In this document: positions 35,340-47,397 of the stretch, piece after piece
How the letters are laid out: each line of letters opens with the position of its first letter
Numbering within the stretch: position 1 is the stretch's first letter
Assembly (NCBI RefSeq): GCF_900105125.1
Contig: NZ_LT629750.1
Coordinates: forward strand, 5,607,001 to 5,671,000
Origin: Bradyrhizobium canariense
Lineage (GTDB): Bacteria; Pseudomonadota; Alphaproteobacteria; Rhizobiales; Xanthobacteraceae
Length of the DNA: 64,000 nucleotides
Reading direction: 5' to 3'
Position numbers and translations under genes: made by a program
Notes under the pieces: generated by a model
What the model was told of the DNA's origin: nothing
The model's database searches: none
What the model saw: only the letters and a program-made list of their open reading frames with translations

Positions 35340-36211
35340 GCCGAGCCCCGCACCAGATGCAGATACTCTGGTCCTGCCTTGGGATCAGCAACGCTGAAAC
35401 GCCGGCCGTGCTGCAAGGACGGCACCGTCTTGCGTGCGGTCTCGACCCTCGCCGGATCGATCTTCGCCAGGAAAACGCCTGGCTCGACGCCGCCCTCGGC
35501 GAGGATTTCGCCCCAGGGCGCGATGATCAGCGAATGGCCGTAGGTCTCGCGCTTGTTTTCGTGCAGGCCGGCCTGCGCGGCTGCGAACACGAAGCAGCCA
35601 TTCTCGATGGCGCGGGCGCGGAGCAGCGTGTGCCAATGCGCTTCACCGGTCTTTCGGGTGAAGGCGGAGGGCACGGTGAGGAATGCCGCGCCGCTTTCGG
35701 CGAGCGCGCGGTACAGCGCCGGAAAGCGCACATCGTAACAGATCGTCAGGCCCATGCGGCCCCAGGGCAAATCCGCGATCACGGCGGTTTCGCCCGGCTG
35801 ATAGTTGGCGGATTCGCGATAGCTCTCGCCGCCGGGGAGATCGATATCGAACATGTGGATCTTGTCATAGCTGGCGATCACGCCGCCGTCGGGTCCGATC
35901 AGGAAAGAGCGATTGACCGCGCGCTCGGCGGACGCGCGCAACGCCAGCGAGCCGATATGCAAATAAATCTTCAGCTCAGCCGCGAGCGCGCGATAAGCCC
36001 TGAGCGAAAGGTCATCTTCCTCGGCGGCGAGATGCTCGAACAGCGCCGTGCGGTTGACCTGCATCATGTTGCTGACCTCGGGGGTCTGCACATAATCGGC
36101 GCCTTGCGCGGCAGCTTCGCGGATCAGCCTGGTGCCCTGTTCGAGACTTGGTTGCGGCAACAGCCCGGTGCGCATCTGCACCATGGCGGCAGTAAAGGTG
36201 AGGTCGCTCAT
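35336..36211 (-). CDS. Carbon-nitrogen hydrolase (nitrilase superfamily)
   Basis: A 291-residue cytoplasmic enzyme of the nitrilase superfamily. The catalytic triad is visible: Glu in TPEVSN (near 45), Lys in YDKIHMFD (near 115) and Cys in TICYDVRFP (near 154). It resembles the Nit1/Nit2 group that repairs deaminated glutathione or cleaves omega-amidates, but the sequence alone does not fix the substrate. The start at 36211 overlaps the grxC stop in ATGA; the open frame above that to 36439 lies inside grxC. Confidence 0.92.
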   Translation of the reverse strand: MSDLTFTAAMVQMRTGLLPQPSLEQGTRLIREAAAQGADYVQTPEVSNMMQVNRTALFEHLAAEEDDLSLRAYRALAAELKIYLHIGSLALRASAERAVNRSFLIGPDGGVIASYDKIHMFDIDLPGGESYRESANYQPGETAVIADLPWGRMGLTICYDVRFPALYRALAESGAAFLTVPSAFTRKTGEAHWHTLLRARAIENGCFVFAAAQAGLHENKRETYGHSLIIAPWGEILAEGGVEPGVFLAKIDPARVETARKTVPSLQHGRRFSVADPKAGPEYLHLVRGSA

Positions 36212-36483
36212 GGATTGGCCTTTCCGTTCGCCAGCAACGCATCGAGCTTGCCCTCGCGGTCGAGCGCGTAAAGCTCGTCGCAGCCGCCGACATGGGTTCG
36301 GTCGATGAAAATCTGCGGGAAGGTCGACCCGGCGCCGGCGCGATCGAACATCTGCTGACGAAGCGTCGGGTCGGTGGCGACGTTGAATTCGGTGAACGCG
36401 GCCTTTTTGCGCGCCAGCAACGACTTGGCGGCGCTGCAATAGCCGCAGCCCGGACGGGTGTAGATCTCGATCGCAGCGGTCAT
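36208..36483 (-). CDS. grxC: Glutaredoxin 3
   Basis: A 91-residue glutathione-dependent disulfide reductase. The redox site is CGYC (C13 and C16), here with Gly-Tyr in place of the common Pro-Tyr. GSTFPQIFIDRTHVGGCDEL contains the cis-proline and glutathione-binding TVP-like region. It follows comF by 30 bases and is translationally coupled to the nitrilase gene, consistent with a glutathione-related role for that enzyme. Confidence 0.94.
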   Translation of the reverse strand: MTAAIEIYTRPGCGYCSAAKSLLARKKAAFTEFNVATDPTLRQQMFDRAGAGSTFPQIFIDRTHVGGCDELYALDREGKLDALLANGKANP

Positions 36484-36513
36484 GGTCTGCTCGGTTTTAG
36501 GGAAGTGCCTGAA

Positions 36514-37323
36514 TTATATGGGAGCTTTATGGGTGTCCACAACCCGGGCGAATACCAGCACGTCAACCTGCGCCGCCTTGGCGCGCAGCAGCGCCCGCGC
36601 GCAGGCGTCGACGGTCGCCCCTGAGGTCAAGACATCGTCGATCAAAACCACGCGGCGGCCCGCGATATCGCCGTTTCGGTCGGGTGCGACCTTGAATGCG
36701 CCCTGCACATTGCTGGCGCGCTGCGTGCGGGACAGCCCGATCTGCTGCTCCGTCGGCCGGACCCGCCGAAGCGCCTCCGAGGCCAGTTTGATGCCGCTCT
36801 GCCGCTCGATGATTCGCGCCAGTGCTCCGGACTGGTTGTAACGGCGTTTCCAGCCCCGCCGCCAATGCAGGGGAACCGGAATCAGCACGTCGGCTTCATC
36901 GAGCAGTTCACGGCCGGCGCGCGCCATCCAGCGTCCCATCGCCGGGGCCAGATCGGTGCGGTCCTGGTATTTCAGGGCATGTACCAGCGTGCGCGCGACG
37001 TCGTCATAACGGACCGCGGCGCGGGCGCGGCTGTAGGCCGGCGGATTGGCGATCGCTTCCATCGACAACAATTCGGGCCCGGGATCGTAAACAAAGGGAA
37101 TGCCGAGCCGCGGGCAAAATGGCGGCGCGATGAACGATAGTTTCGACCAGCATTCAGCGCAGACGCCTTCGCCACTGACCGGCTCGCGGCAAGCCACGCA
37201 CAGCGTCGGCAGCGCGATATCGAGCGCGAGCCGCGCCGCATGTGTCCACGCGCCACGGCATGCGTTCAGGGCCCCGCGCAAATGGCCGGAGATGGAACGT
37301 GATGGTGATGCTTCCGCGTCCAT
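36514..37323 (-). CDS. comF: ComF-family phosphoribosyltransferase-like protein
   Basis: A 269-residue double-zinc-ribbon/phosphoribosyltransferase protein. Cysteine pairs (CVACREP, CAECWSKL) precede the conserved HALKYQDR segment and the PRPP-binding motif VVLIDDVLTSGAT near residue 220. ComF/GntX proteins are linked to DNA uptake in competent bacteria, but most rhizobial members are uncharacterised. A TTG at 37359 gives 12 more residues; the ATG at 37323 is preferred. It heads the comF-grxC-nitrilase-DUF1178 operon and diverges from the BioC-like gene. Confidence 0.9.
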   Translation of the reverse strand: MDAEASPSRSISGHLRGALNACRGAWTHAARLALDIALPTLCVACREPVSGEGVCAECWSKLSFIAPPFCPRLGIPFVYDPGPELLSMEAIANPPAYSRARAAVRYDDVARTLVHALKYQDRTDLAPAMGRWMARAGRELLDEADVLIPVPLHWRRGWKRRYNQSGALARIIERQSGIKLASEALRRVRPTEQQIGLSRTQRASNVQGAFKVAPDRNGDIAGRRVVLIDDVLTSGATVDACARALLRAKAAQVDVLVFARVVDTHKAPI

Positions 37324-37404
37324 GGGCGCAAGGTTAGCGTCGGCTTGAGGAGCGCTCAAGTATCCCGGATTGCCAGATAAGGGGAGACCGGCGTACCTAC
37401 CGGC

Positions 37405-38253
37405 ATGGCCTCGACCCCAACCGCCGCGCCCATCCTGTTTGACCGCGCCTTGCTGCAGGCGCGGCAGAGCCGTGCGCGAAAGCTTGGGCCTGCAACATTC
37501 CTGCTCGATCGCGTCGTGGAAGATATTGATGAACGGCTGCGCGCGGTGCTGCGGGACTTCTCGGATGCCGCAGACCTGTGGTCACCGGGCGACTTGCTGC
37601 GAGGGCCGACGCGCGATCGCTTCAAGACCGTTACCCATATCGATCTGGCGAGTTCGGCGCGGGAGGCCCTGTCATTCCAGCCGGAATCGCTCGATCTCGT
37701 CGTCTCCGGGCTGGCCTTGCAATTCGTCAACGATCTGCCGGGCGTGCTCACGCAGATCCGCCGCGCGTTGCGACCTGACGGGCTGTTGCTGGCGGCGATG
37801 ATCGGCGGCGACACCTTGACTGAGCTGCGGCAATCTTTCGCTGCGGCGGAAGCCGAATGCGAAGGCGGGGTTTCACCCCGCGTCGCGCCGTTTGCCGATC
37901 TGCGCGACGTCGGAGGCCTGTTGCAGCGCGCCGGCTTCGCGCTGCCGGTCACCGACCTCGACCGCATCGTGGTGCGCTACGACAACGCCTTTGCGCTGAT
38001 GCAGGATCTCAGGCGCATGGGTGCGACCAATATTCTGTTTGAGCGACGGCGGATGCCGACCCGCCGCGCCACCTTGATAAGAATGGCGCAGATTTACAGC
38101 GAACGCTTCGCCGATCCTGATGGCCGCATCCGCGCCACCTTCGATGTGATCTGGCTATCGGGCTGGGCGCCGCATGAGAGCCAGCAAAAGCCGCTGAAAC
38201 CGGGATCGGCGAAAGCGAGGCTGGAAGAGGCGGTGAAGCGGGCGCCGAAGTGA
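37405..38253 (+). CDS. BioC/NDUFAF5-like SAM-dependent methyltransferase
   Basis: A 282-residue protein of the class I methyltransferase fold. It has ESLDLVVSGLALQFVNDLPGVLTQIRRALRPDGLL (motifs II-III, about residues 95-130) and the AAMIGGDTLTELRQSF stretch shared with the NDUFAF5/BioC-like group. Mitochondrial NDUFAF5 assists complex I assembly, so a similar role is possible. Motif I is degenerate: the region around residue 50 (AVLRDFSDAADLWSPGD) lacks the glycine triad. It is divergent from comF and converges with mutT. Confidence 0.88.
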   Translation: MASTPTAAPILFDRALLQARQSRARKLGPATFLLDRVVEDIDERLRAVLRDFSDAADLWSPGDLLRGPTRDRFKTVTHIDLASSAREALSFQPESLDLVVSGLALQFVNDLPGVLTQIRRALRPDGLLLAAMIGGDTLTELRQSFAAAEAECEGGVSPRVAPFADLRDVGGLLQRAGFALPVTDLDRIVVRYDNAFALMQDLRRMGATNILFERRRMPTRRATLIRMAQIYSERFADPDGRIRATFDVIWLSGWAPHESQQKPLKPGSAKARLEEAVKRAPK

Positions 38254-38274
38254 GCTTGCCGAGATCGCCGCCTC

Positions 38275-38685
38275 TCACATCAACAAATCGATCAGATGCG
38301 GGATCAGCGGAATATCCGCCGGCGGCATCGGATAGTCGCGCAGTTTGTTGGCGCGGACCCAGGCGAGGTTTTGCCCCTCGCGCGCGATCACATTCCCTTC
38401 CCAGCGCCGGCAGATGTAAAGCGGCATCAAGAGATGGAAAGTCTCATAGGCGTGGCTGGCAAAGGTGAGCGGCGCCAGACACGGCTCGCTCACGGTAATG
38501 CCGATTTCTTCCTGCAGTTCACGGATCAGCGTCTGTTCCGGCCGTTCGCCGGGCTCGACCTTGCCGCCGGGAAATTCCCACAAGCCGGCCAGGGTCTTGC
38601 CTTCAGGGCGCTGCGCGATCAGCACGCGCTTGTCGGCATCGACCAGCGCGCAGGCGACCACCAAAGTGAGTTTGACGTCAGCCAT
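38275..38685 (-). CDS. mutT: 8-oxo-dGTP diphosphatase (Nudix hydrolase)
   Basis: A 136-residue Nudix hydrolase that removes oxidised guanine nucleotides from the pool. The Nudix box matches GX5EX7REUXEEXGU, starting GGKVEPGERPEQT near residue 40 and ending ELQEEIGI. Flanking residues (LVVACALVD at the start, GLWEFPGGK) match MutT rather than other Nudix enzymes. It lies 18 bases after argJ on the same strand. Confidence 0.93.
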   Translation of the reverse strand: MADVKLTLVVACALVDADKRVLIAQRPEGKTLAGLWEFPGGKVEPGERPEQTLIRELQEEIGITVSEPCLAPLTFASHAYETFHLLMPLYICRRWEGNVIAREGQNLAWVRANKLRDYPMPPADIPLIPHLIDLLM

Positions 38686-38703
38686 GCGCGGATGCTCAGG
38701 GGT

Positions 38704-39945
38704 TCACGACCGGTAATCGCCGTTGATCGCGACATATTCCTTGGTGAGGTCGCAGGTCAGCACGCGGTCGCGGCCTTTGCCGAGCCCGAGCGCGACCTTG
38801 ATCTGGATCTTCGGATTCTTCATCGCGGCCGAGACCTGCGCCTCGTCATAGGACGGATCGCGCGCGCCACTTTTGGCGACGCGGATGCCGTTGAACGAGA
38901 TCGTGAGCTTGTCGCGGTTGGCAGGCTCGCCGGCCTTGCCGACCGCCATCACCACGCGGCCCCAATTGGCGTCCTCGCCCGCGATCGCGGTCTTCACCAG
39001 CGGCGAATTCGCGATCGACATCGCGATCTTGCGTGCGGACGCTTTCGTTGTCGCGCCCTCGACGATGATCTCGACCAGCTTGCGGGCGCCTTCACCGTCG
39101 CGGGCGACCTGCTCGGCGAGATTGGCGAGCACCGCACGGAAGGCTTTGGTGAAAGCCTTCAATCGCGGGTCGCTGGCGCGGCTGATCTTGGGCGCGCCGT
39201 TGGCCGCAGCCGCACCGGTCGCAAAAGCCAGCAGCGTATCCGATGTCGAGGTGTCGCCGTCGATGGTGACCGCATTGAAAGTATCTTCGACGCCGCTCTT
39301 GAGCAGCAATTGCAGCGCGGTCGCCGAGATCGGCGCGTCGGTGAAAATGAACGACAGCATGGTTGCCATGTCGGGTGCGATCATCCCTGCACCCTTGGCC
39401 ATGCCGTTGATGGTGACGGTTGCCCGGCCGAGCTTCACGCTCGAGGTCGCGACCTTCGGGAAGGTGTCGGTGGTCATGATCGCCTTGGCGGCACTCATCC
39501 ATTCGCCGGGCACGGCCTGTTCCGCCAGCGTGCCGAGTACGCCGTTGAATTTGGTGGCGTCCAGCGGTTCGCCGATCACGCCGGTCGAGGCGAGAAAGAT
39601 GTCGCCGGCGCTGCATCGCAGGGCCTTGGCGGCGATATCGGCCGTCAGCGTCGTTGCCTGCCTTCCGGTCTTGCCGGTGAATGCATTGGCATTGCCGGAA
39701 TTCACCACCAGCGCACGCGCCTTGCCGCGGGGGAGCTTGGCGCGGCACCATTCCACCGGAGCGGAGGGGCATTTCGATTTGGTGAAGACGCCGGCTACCG
39801 TGGTCCCGGCATCCATCACCGCGAGCAGCACGTCGGTGCGGCCTTTGTAGCGGATTCCAGCAGAAGCCGTCGCAAGCTTCACGCCGTCGATGGCGGGCAT
39901 GTCGGGGACTTCGGTCGGGGCAAGCGGGGAGACGGCGGTAGACAT
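38704..39945 (-). CDS. argJ: Bifunctional glutamate N-acetyltransferase / amino-acid acetyltransferase
   Basis: ArgJ recycles the acetyl group from N-acetylornithine to glutamate and may also use acetyl-CoA, making N-acetylglutamate for arginine synthesis. The 413-residue precursor self-cleaves before the threonine in the [16 protein letters not shown] motif (about residue 194), and that threonine becomes the nucleophile. [11 protein letters not shown] (near 118) forms the oxyanion region. It is followed by mutT and lies 180 bases from the upstream parvulin gene, separated by a palindromic repeat. Confidence 0.95.
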   Translation of the reverse strand: MSTAVSPLAPTEVPDMPAIDGVKLATASAGIRYKGRTDVLLAVMDAGTTVAGVFTKSKCPSAPVEWCRAKLPRGKARALVVNSGNANAFTGKTGRQATTLTADIAAKALRCSAGDIFLASTGVIGEPLDATKFNGVLGTLAEQAVPGEWMSAAKAIMTTDTFPKVATSSVKLGRATVTINGMAKGAGMIAPDMATMLSFIFTDAPISATALQLLLKSGVEDTFNAVTIDGDTSTSDTLLAFATGAAAANGAPKISRASDPRLKAFTKAFRAVLANLAEQVARDGEGARKLVEIIVEGATTKASARKIAMSIANSPLVKTAIAGEDANWGRVVMAVGKAGEPANRDKLTISFNGIRVAKSGARDPSYDEAQVSAAMKNPKIQIKVALGLGKGRDRVLTCDLTKEYVAINGDYRS

Positions 39946-39977
39946 TCAAGGCACCCTATCGACAAGGAAACTGCAGC

Positions 39978-40093
39978 GTCATGGCCGGCTTTGTTCCGGC
40001 CGTCCACGTCTACAGCACCCGCAAATGAGGGTTTTAAGACGTGGATGCCCGGCACCTCTGGCACGAAGACGCGCTTTAGGGCCGGGCATCACG
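39978..40093. repeat. Palindromic repeat (GTCATGGCCGGG family), degenerate copy
   Basis: It begins GTCATGGCCGG, contains CCACGTCT paired with AGACGTGG, and ends GCCGGGCATCACG. An internal insertion compared with 21881-21970 makes the right arm irregular. It sits between the parvulin and argJ genes, both on the minus strand. Confidence 0.75.
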
Positions 40094-40125
40094 TCAAACT
40101 ACTGAACTGCGATGGCGAAGTCGAT

Positions 40126-41076
40126 TTACTTCTTCGCCGGCGCCATCTTGGAGTCTTTCGCCGCGTCGGGGCTCTTGGTATCCGTCTTGGCAGCATCCGG
40201 CTTGGCGTCTGGCGTCGCAGGGGTGTTGGCGGCCTGGTCCATGCGCTCGATCTTGGCTGATTCACGCAGCTTCGCCACGTAATCGGCCTGCGCCTTGCGC
40301 GTCACATAGGTCTCGATCTGGCCCTTGACCTGGTCGAAATCGGGCGCCTTGCGGTTGCGCTTTTCCTCGACCTTGATGACGTGCCAGCCGAACTGCGACT
40401 TCACGGGGTCGGAGATCTTGCCGGGCTCCAGCGAGAAGGCGACGGCGGAGAATTCCGGAACCATCTGGTCCTTGGTGAAGAAACCGAGGTCGCCGCCATC
40501 GGACGCGCCGGGATCCTTGGACTTCTTCTTGGCGAGTTCGGCGAAATCGGCGCCGGCCTTGAGCTCTTTTTCGACCTCCTTGGCCTCGTCCTCGGTCTCG
40601 ACCAGAATATGACGGGCACGGACTTCCTGCTCGCCGGTGATCTGCTTGGCGGCGTCCTCATAGACTTTCTTCATGGCCTCGTCGGTGGTCGCAGCCTTGC
40701 CTTCATTGGCCAGCAGGCTGTCCATCAGAAGCCGGCTGCGCGCGAAGGCGAGCCGCTTCTTGAACTCCTCGCTATCCTCGACCTTCTTGTCCTCGGCCGC
40801 CTTGGCGACGAGCTTCATGTCGATCAGGAACGCCAGCAGGTTTTCCTGCTTGGTCGCCGGATCCATCTTCTCGAGGCTCGGCCCCAGCTCCTCCTCGGCG
40901 ATCGCCATGTCGCTCTGGTGGATCTCGGAGCCGTTGACCTTGGCCAGCACCGGATTAGCGTCGTCGGCGCGTACCGGGGAGCCTGCGAACAGAACCATCG
41001 CGAGACAGCCCGCCACGGCGGCGGAGGCAAGGCCAAGGCGCGGGCCGGTTTTCGTTTCCGGGAACGAAGTGGTCAT
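40126..41076 (-). CDS. Periplasmic parvulin-type peptidyl-prolyl isomerase
   Basis: A 316-residue exported foldase. It has a signal peptide (residues 1-37, cleavage probably after VRA), a SurA-like N-terminal chaperone region (about 38-135) and a parvulin domain (about 150-245: RARHILVETEDEAKE, DGGDLGFFTKDQMVPEF, PVKSQFGWHVIKVEE). The tail is a Lys/Ala/Pro-rich disordered stretch. It probably helps fold periplasmic or outer-membrane proteins. AAGGA precedes the ATG. It is divergent from secA, which delivers such proteins. Confidence 0.93.
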   Translation of the reverse strand: MTTSFPETKTGPRLGLASAAVAGCLAMVLFAGSPVRADDANPVLAKVNGSEIHQSDMAIAEEELGPSLEKMDPATKQENLLAFLIDMKLVAKAAEDKKVEDSEEFKKRLAFARSRLLMDSLLANEGKAATTDEAMKKVYEDAAKQITGEQEVRARHILVETEDEAKEVEKELKAGADFAELAKKKSKDPGASDGGDLGFFTKDQMVPEFSAVAFSLEPGKISDPVKSQFGWHVIKVEEKRNRKAPDFDQVKGQIETYVTRKAQADYVAKLRESAKIERMDQAANTPATPDAKPDAAKTDTKSPDAAKDSKMAPAKK

Positions 41077-41411
41077 GGAAAATCCTTATGGGGCTGTTTT
41101 GGGGCGGCGGGACACTCGCCCAATCGCACCGCCTTGGCAACGCGAAAAGTCTGTCAAAATGATGAATTCCTTGACAGCTTGGCGTTGTTGACAAGGCCCG
41201 GACCCAGCCATATCTCTCCGAAACCGGGGTCGATGGCGATAGTGTTTATTGGCTGCGCTTTTGGCCGTTGAACCTTGGATTACTGAATTCCCACTCATTT
41301 GGCGGGTGCTGCCGGATCGGGGCCGGCGCCGCGATGCGTCACGATGAGTTGATAGGTGCCCCGAGGACCAGTTATGGCTGTAACGCCGAACCGCACAGAC
41401 AGGAATTTGTC
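41077..41411 (+). promoter_or_regulatory. Divergent control region and secA leader
   Basis: TTGACA at 41188-41193 and TATCTC at 41211-41216 are 17 bases apart and form a good plus-strand promoter candidate. A leader of roughly 190 bases then precedes secA. The secA frame stays open upstream to 41268, but those 48 codons do not resemble SecA. Confidence 0.45.
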
Positions 41412-44246
<2,835 letters not shown>

Positions 44247-44292
44247 ACAGTCGGCGTCGCTGACTTAGGCGATCAAGCCATGCACCAGAGTA

Positions 44293-44322
44293 GGGTGGGC
44301 AAAGCAAAGCGTGCCCACCTCT
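44293..44322 (+). terminator. GGTGGGCA/TGCCCACC hairpin after secA
   Basis: The 8-bp arms at 44294-44301 and 44312-44319 are followed by TCTCTT. It is the same repeat family as 25104-25203 and lies 47 bases past the secA stop, a likely terminator. The rest of 44247-44501 shows no gene. Confidence 0.55.
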
Positions 44323-44501
44323 CTTAACATTTGACCCCACGGTTCCCGGCGATGGTGGGCGCGGCGCGAAGAGCGCCTTTACTCGCCCTGCCTCTATGCA
44401 TGAACGGTGCTTGCTTGTGCGCCGATATCATCAATCGGCTATTGGCTTGCCAAAGCGGGTTCGCCCGCGGGCGTGACAGCTATTTGACGACCGGCGGGGA
44501 C

Positions 44502-45992
44502 TTACTTCGCCGAGAAGCGGCTGTCGAACGAGTTCGACTGCACGATCGGCTGCGCGCCGGCAACCATCGCGTTTTGCGGGGCAGGCGCGGCGGCCTCGGT
44601 GGACTGCGTATCCGTTACCGACGATTTGAGTGGCGGCTTGGTGGCGGCCTGCTTGGTCTCGGGTTTGGTCTCGGGCTTCTTGGCCTCAAGACGCAGCGGC
44701 CCAGGGCGCTTGGCCTCGATCACTTTTGGTTTCGCCGGAGCAGCGGGGGCAGTCGTTGTCGCCGTGGTATCGGCGGCGGCCGTGCCGAAGCCGACCTTGC
44801 GGGCGAGACTTCCAAAGAATCCATCGGACTGTCCATCCGCCGTCGCCACCTTCGTGTTGGTCGTCGCCGGCGTGGTCGTCGCGGCTGCGACAGCCGGCGG
44901 CTGGTCCGGTTGCGACAGGTTCGGCAGATGCGGTGGATTGACGGTCTGGGGAATGGTGCCGGGTGCGCGGGCCATCGCCAGCAGCGACAGATCCTGTCCC
45001 GTTCCGCCATCCGAAAGCCCGGTATTGCCGTCGGGTATCTTGGCGGCGAACACCTTGTTCATTCCGCCATCAATGCCGGTATTCATTCGTGCGACCGGCG
45101 TTCCCTTGGCAACGAGCTTTGCCATTTCGGCGTCGTCCTGCTCCTGCTTCTGGCGCACCGCTTGGGCGATATCATCCGGGATCACATAGGCCGGGCATTT
45201 GGCCGATGCCTCGAACACCGGATCCTTGGTCGCATTCGGCGGCTTGGCGGCATCGAACACGTATTTCTTCTCGCAGAAATCCACCTTCGGCTCCTGCTTT
45301 GTTACTTCGAAATGATCATTGCCTTCCTTGATCATTCGCCAGAACGGCATGTTCGGATTGTTGCGATGCTTGGCCAGATTCACCGGCGTCAGGTGGAACG
45401 GATAGGCCTGGAACTGGAACGCGCGCTGGCCGCCGAAGAACGATTCCCGTCCCAGCGAATAGATTTCCGCAATCTGTTCGTCGGTCATCGCGTAGCAGCC
45501 GCGCGATGAGCAGTCGCCATGCACCATCAGTTCCGAGCCGGTGCGTCCCAGCGCCCTGTCGAACGCGTTGGGGAAGCCGGTGTTGAACGAAAGATAATAG
45601 GCCGATTGCGGGTTCATCTGCGCGGGCGAGATGGAATAGAAGCCCTCCGGCGCCTGACGGTCGCCTTCGCGGACCTTGGGTCCGAGGTCGCCCGACCAGC
45701 GGCAAATCGGATAGGTCTTCAGCAGCGCGAAGTGACCGGAGCGGTCCTGCTTCCAGACCTCGAGCTCGGCCTCTTCCTTGAACAGCCGGACCAGGATCGG
45801 CGATTGCAGATCCATGTCCTTTTCCGCCATCGCGGCGATGAGTTTCGGAGAGACAGGCTGGTTGGCCTTGGCGTTATTGGCGAGCGAGACTTCGTCGCTG
45901 TTGCAGCCGGCCAACAGCGCACCGGCCGCAAGCACGGCCGATGTGACGAGCGCGCGAACCAGCGAGCGATAAATCAATGGAAAGCTCCACAC
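44502..45992 (-). CDS. Lipoprotein L,D-transpeptidase (YkuD/YafK-like)
   Basis: A 496-residue lipoprotein with a signal peptide ending in a lipobox (LLAGC, C30) and a YkuD catalytic domain (about 60-230) with the HGDCSSRGC signature: H158 and nucleophile C166. A long Ala/Thr/Lys/Pro-rich tail follows, including a KPETKPET repeat. Such enzymes cross-link peptidoglycan stems or attach and release outer-membrane proteins; the layout resembles YafK/DpaA-type proteins. Start is GTG 45992 without a strong ribosome site, so it may differ by a few codons. It lies downstream of accA. Confidence 0.9.
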   Translation of the reverse strand: MWSFPLIYRSLVRALVTSAVLAAGALLAGCNSDEVSLANNAKANQPVSPKLIAAMAEKDMDLQSPILVRLFKEEAELEVWKQDRSGHFALLKTYPICRWSGDLGPKVREGDRQAPEGFYSISPAQMNPQSAYYLSFNTGFPNAFDRALGRTGSELMVHGDCSSRGCYAMTDEQIAEIYSLGRESFFGGQRAFQFQAYPFHLTPVNLAKHRNNPNMPFWRMIKEGNDHFEVTKQEPKVDFCEKKYVFDAAKPPNATKDPVFEASAKCPAYVIPDDIAQAVRQKQEQDDAEMAKLVAKGTPVARMNTGIDGGMNKVFAAKIPDGNTGLSDGGTGQDLSLLAMARAPGTIPQTVNPPHLPNLSQPDQPPAVAAATTTPATTNTKVATADGQSDGFFGSLARKVGFGTAAADTTATTTAPAAPAKPKVIEAKRPGPLRLEAKKPETKPETKQAATKPPLKSSVTDTQSTEAAAPAPQNAMVAGAQPIVQSNSFDSRFSAK

Positions 45993-46235
45993 CCAACGGG
46001 CAAATTCACACCCCGATTATCGTGTCCGTGCCCTGAAGCCATTGACTAAAATAGTACCCTTTGGGTCCCCGGCTCGCAAGCCAGCGGGACCGTCATGGCA
46101 GGTTCCATGCCGAGCATGGTCAACAGAGGTTAAATACCGGGGGCGGGGCCTAATTACGGCCAAAATCCCTGATTTTCGGAAAAACCACAGGGGCAATCGG
46201 CGCAGGGAAGCGGCATGAACAAGCCGTTATGCCGC

Positions 46236-47198
46236 TCAGCCCAGTTTCCGGCCGATTTCGAGGAATTTCTGGCGCCGCTGCTGGCGGATCGCATCGCTCG
46301 AAAGGTGGCGGAAATCGTTGAACGCCTGGGCAATGGCGTCGCCGGTGGCCGCGATCATGGTATGCGGGTCGCGATGGGCGCCCCCTGAAGGCTCTTTCAG
46401 GATGGAATCGATCACGCCAAACCGCAGCATGTCCTGCGCCGTGATCTTCATGCTGGTCGCCGCTTCCTGGGCCTTGGTTCCGTCGCGCCACAGGATAGAG
46501 GACGCCGCCTCCGGCGAAATCACGCTGTAGATGGCATGCTCGAACATCAGCACGCGGTTGGCGGTGGTGATGGCGATGGCGCCGCCCGACATGCCCTCGC
46601 CGGTGATGATGGCGACATTGGCCACGCCGAGCGACAAACAGGCGTCAGTGGAACGCGCGATCGCCTCGGCCTGTCCGCGTTCCTCCGCGCCGATGCCGGG
46701 ATAGGCGCCGGCGGAGTCGACGATCGACAACACGGGAATGCCGAATCGATCGGCCATCTCCATCAGGCGGACCGCCTTGCGGTAGCCCTCGGGACGCGCC
46801 ATGCCAAAATTATGTTTGATGCGGGATTCGGTGCTGGCGCCCTTTTCCTGGCCAAGCACGCAAATGCTCTCGCCGCGGAAGCGGCCGAACCCGCCGATCA
46901 GCGCTTCGTCCTCGCCGAACTTGCGGTCGCCCGCGAGCGGCGTGAACTCGGTGATCAGCGCGCCGATAAAATCGGTCAGATGGGGCCGCTGCGGATGGCG
47001 CGCGACCAGGGTTTTCTGCCACGGCGTCAGATTGGCGTAGAGGTCGCTCAGCGCCAGCGCCGCCTTGTCTTCTATGCGCGAAATCTCTTCGCTGATGTCG
47101 CTGCCGGTCGCCGCCAGCGCGCGCAGTTCATCGACCTTGGAGTCGAGTTCCGCGACGGGCTTTTCAAAATCGAGGTAGCTGCGCATGGGATCCGGCAT
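46236..47198 (-). CDS. accA: Acetyl-CoA carboxylase carboxyltransferase subunit alpha
   Basis: A 320-residue subunit that, with AccD, transfers carboxyl from biotin carrier protein to acetyl-CoA, starting fatty acid synthesis. Typical segments are MRSYLDFEKPVAELDSKVDEL at the N-terminus, the crotonase-like core (GMARPEGYRKAVRLM, IVDSAGAYPGIGAEERGQ) and EGMSGGAIAI. The ATG at 47198 is chosen (MPDPMRSY), rather than a TTG one codon upstream. It follows xerD by 199 bases on the same strand. Confidence 0.96.
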   Translation of the reverse strand: MPDPMRSYLDFEKPVAELDSKVDELRALAATGSDISEEISRIEDKAALALSDLYANLTPWQKTLVARHPQRPHLTDFIGALITEFTPLAGDRKFGEDEALIGGFGRFRGESICVLGQEKGASTESRIKHNFGMARPEGYRKAVRLMEMADRFGIPVLSIVDSAGAYPGIGAEERGQAEAIARSTDACLSLGVANVAIITGEGMSGGAIAITTANRVLMFEHAIYSVISPEAASSILWRDGTKAQEAATSMKITAQDMLRFGVIDSILKEPSGGAHRDPHTMIAATGDAIAQAFNDFRHLSSDAIRQQRRQKFLEIGRKLG

Positions 47199-47397
47199 CA
47201 AAGCAATATAAGGGCGAACGCGATGTGACGCGAAGCGGCTTCGGGTGACATGAAGAAATCGAGCATCTTCAATTATTTAGAGTGGATTTCGACGTGGGAT
47301 CAGACCAGTTTTGCGGCAAGCTCGCGAAAGCAGGTCGCGGGCAGGAAATGGCTCTTTCACGGCAGAAGGCGCCGAAGTCAAGCGCCCCTGTGCGAAG

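Noticed and set aside
38296..40260. A 654-codon open frame on the plus strand opposite argJ and mutT
   Set aside because: It lies antisense to two well-identified genes. High-GC coding DNA commonly keeps such a frame open. Its translation is rich in Arg, His, Gly and Asp and resembles no family.
46159..46173. AAAATC-CCT-GATTTT hairpin as the accA terminator
   Set aside because: The stem is short and AT-rich, and its thermodynamic support is weak. It could equally be chance in a 243-base gap.
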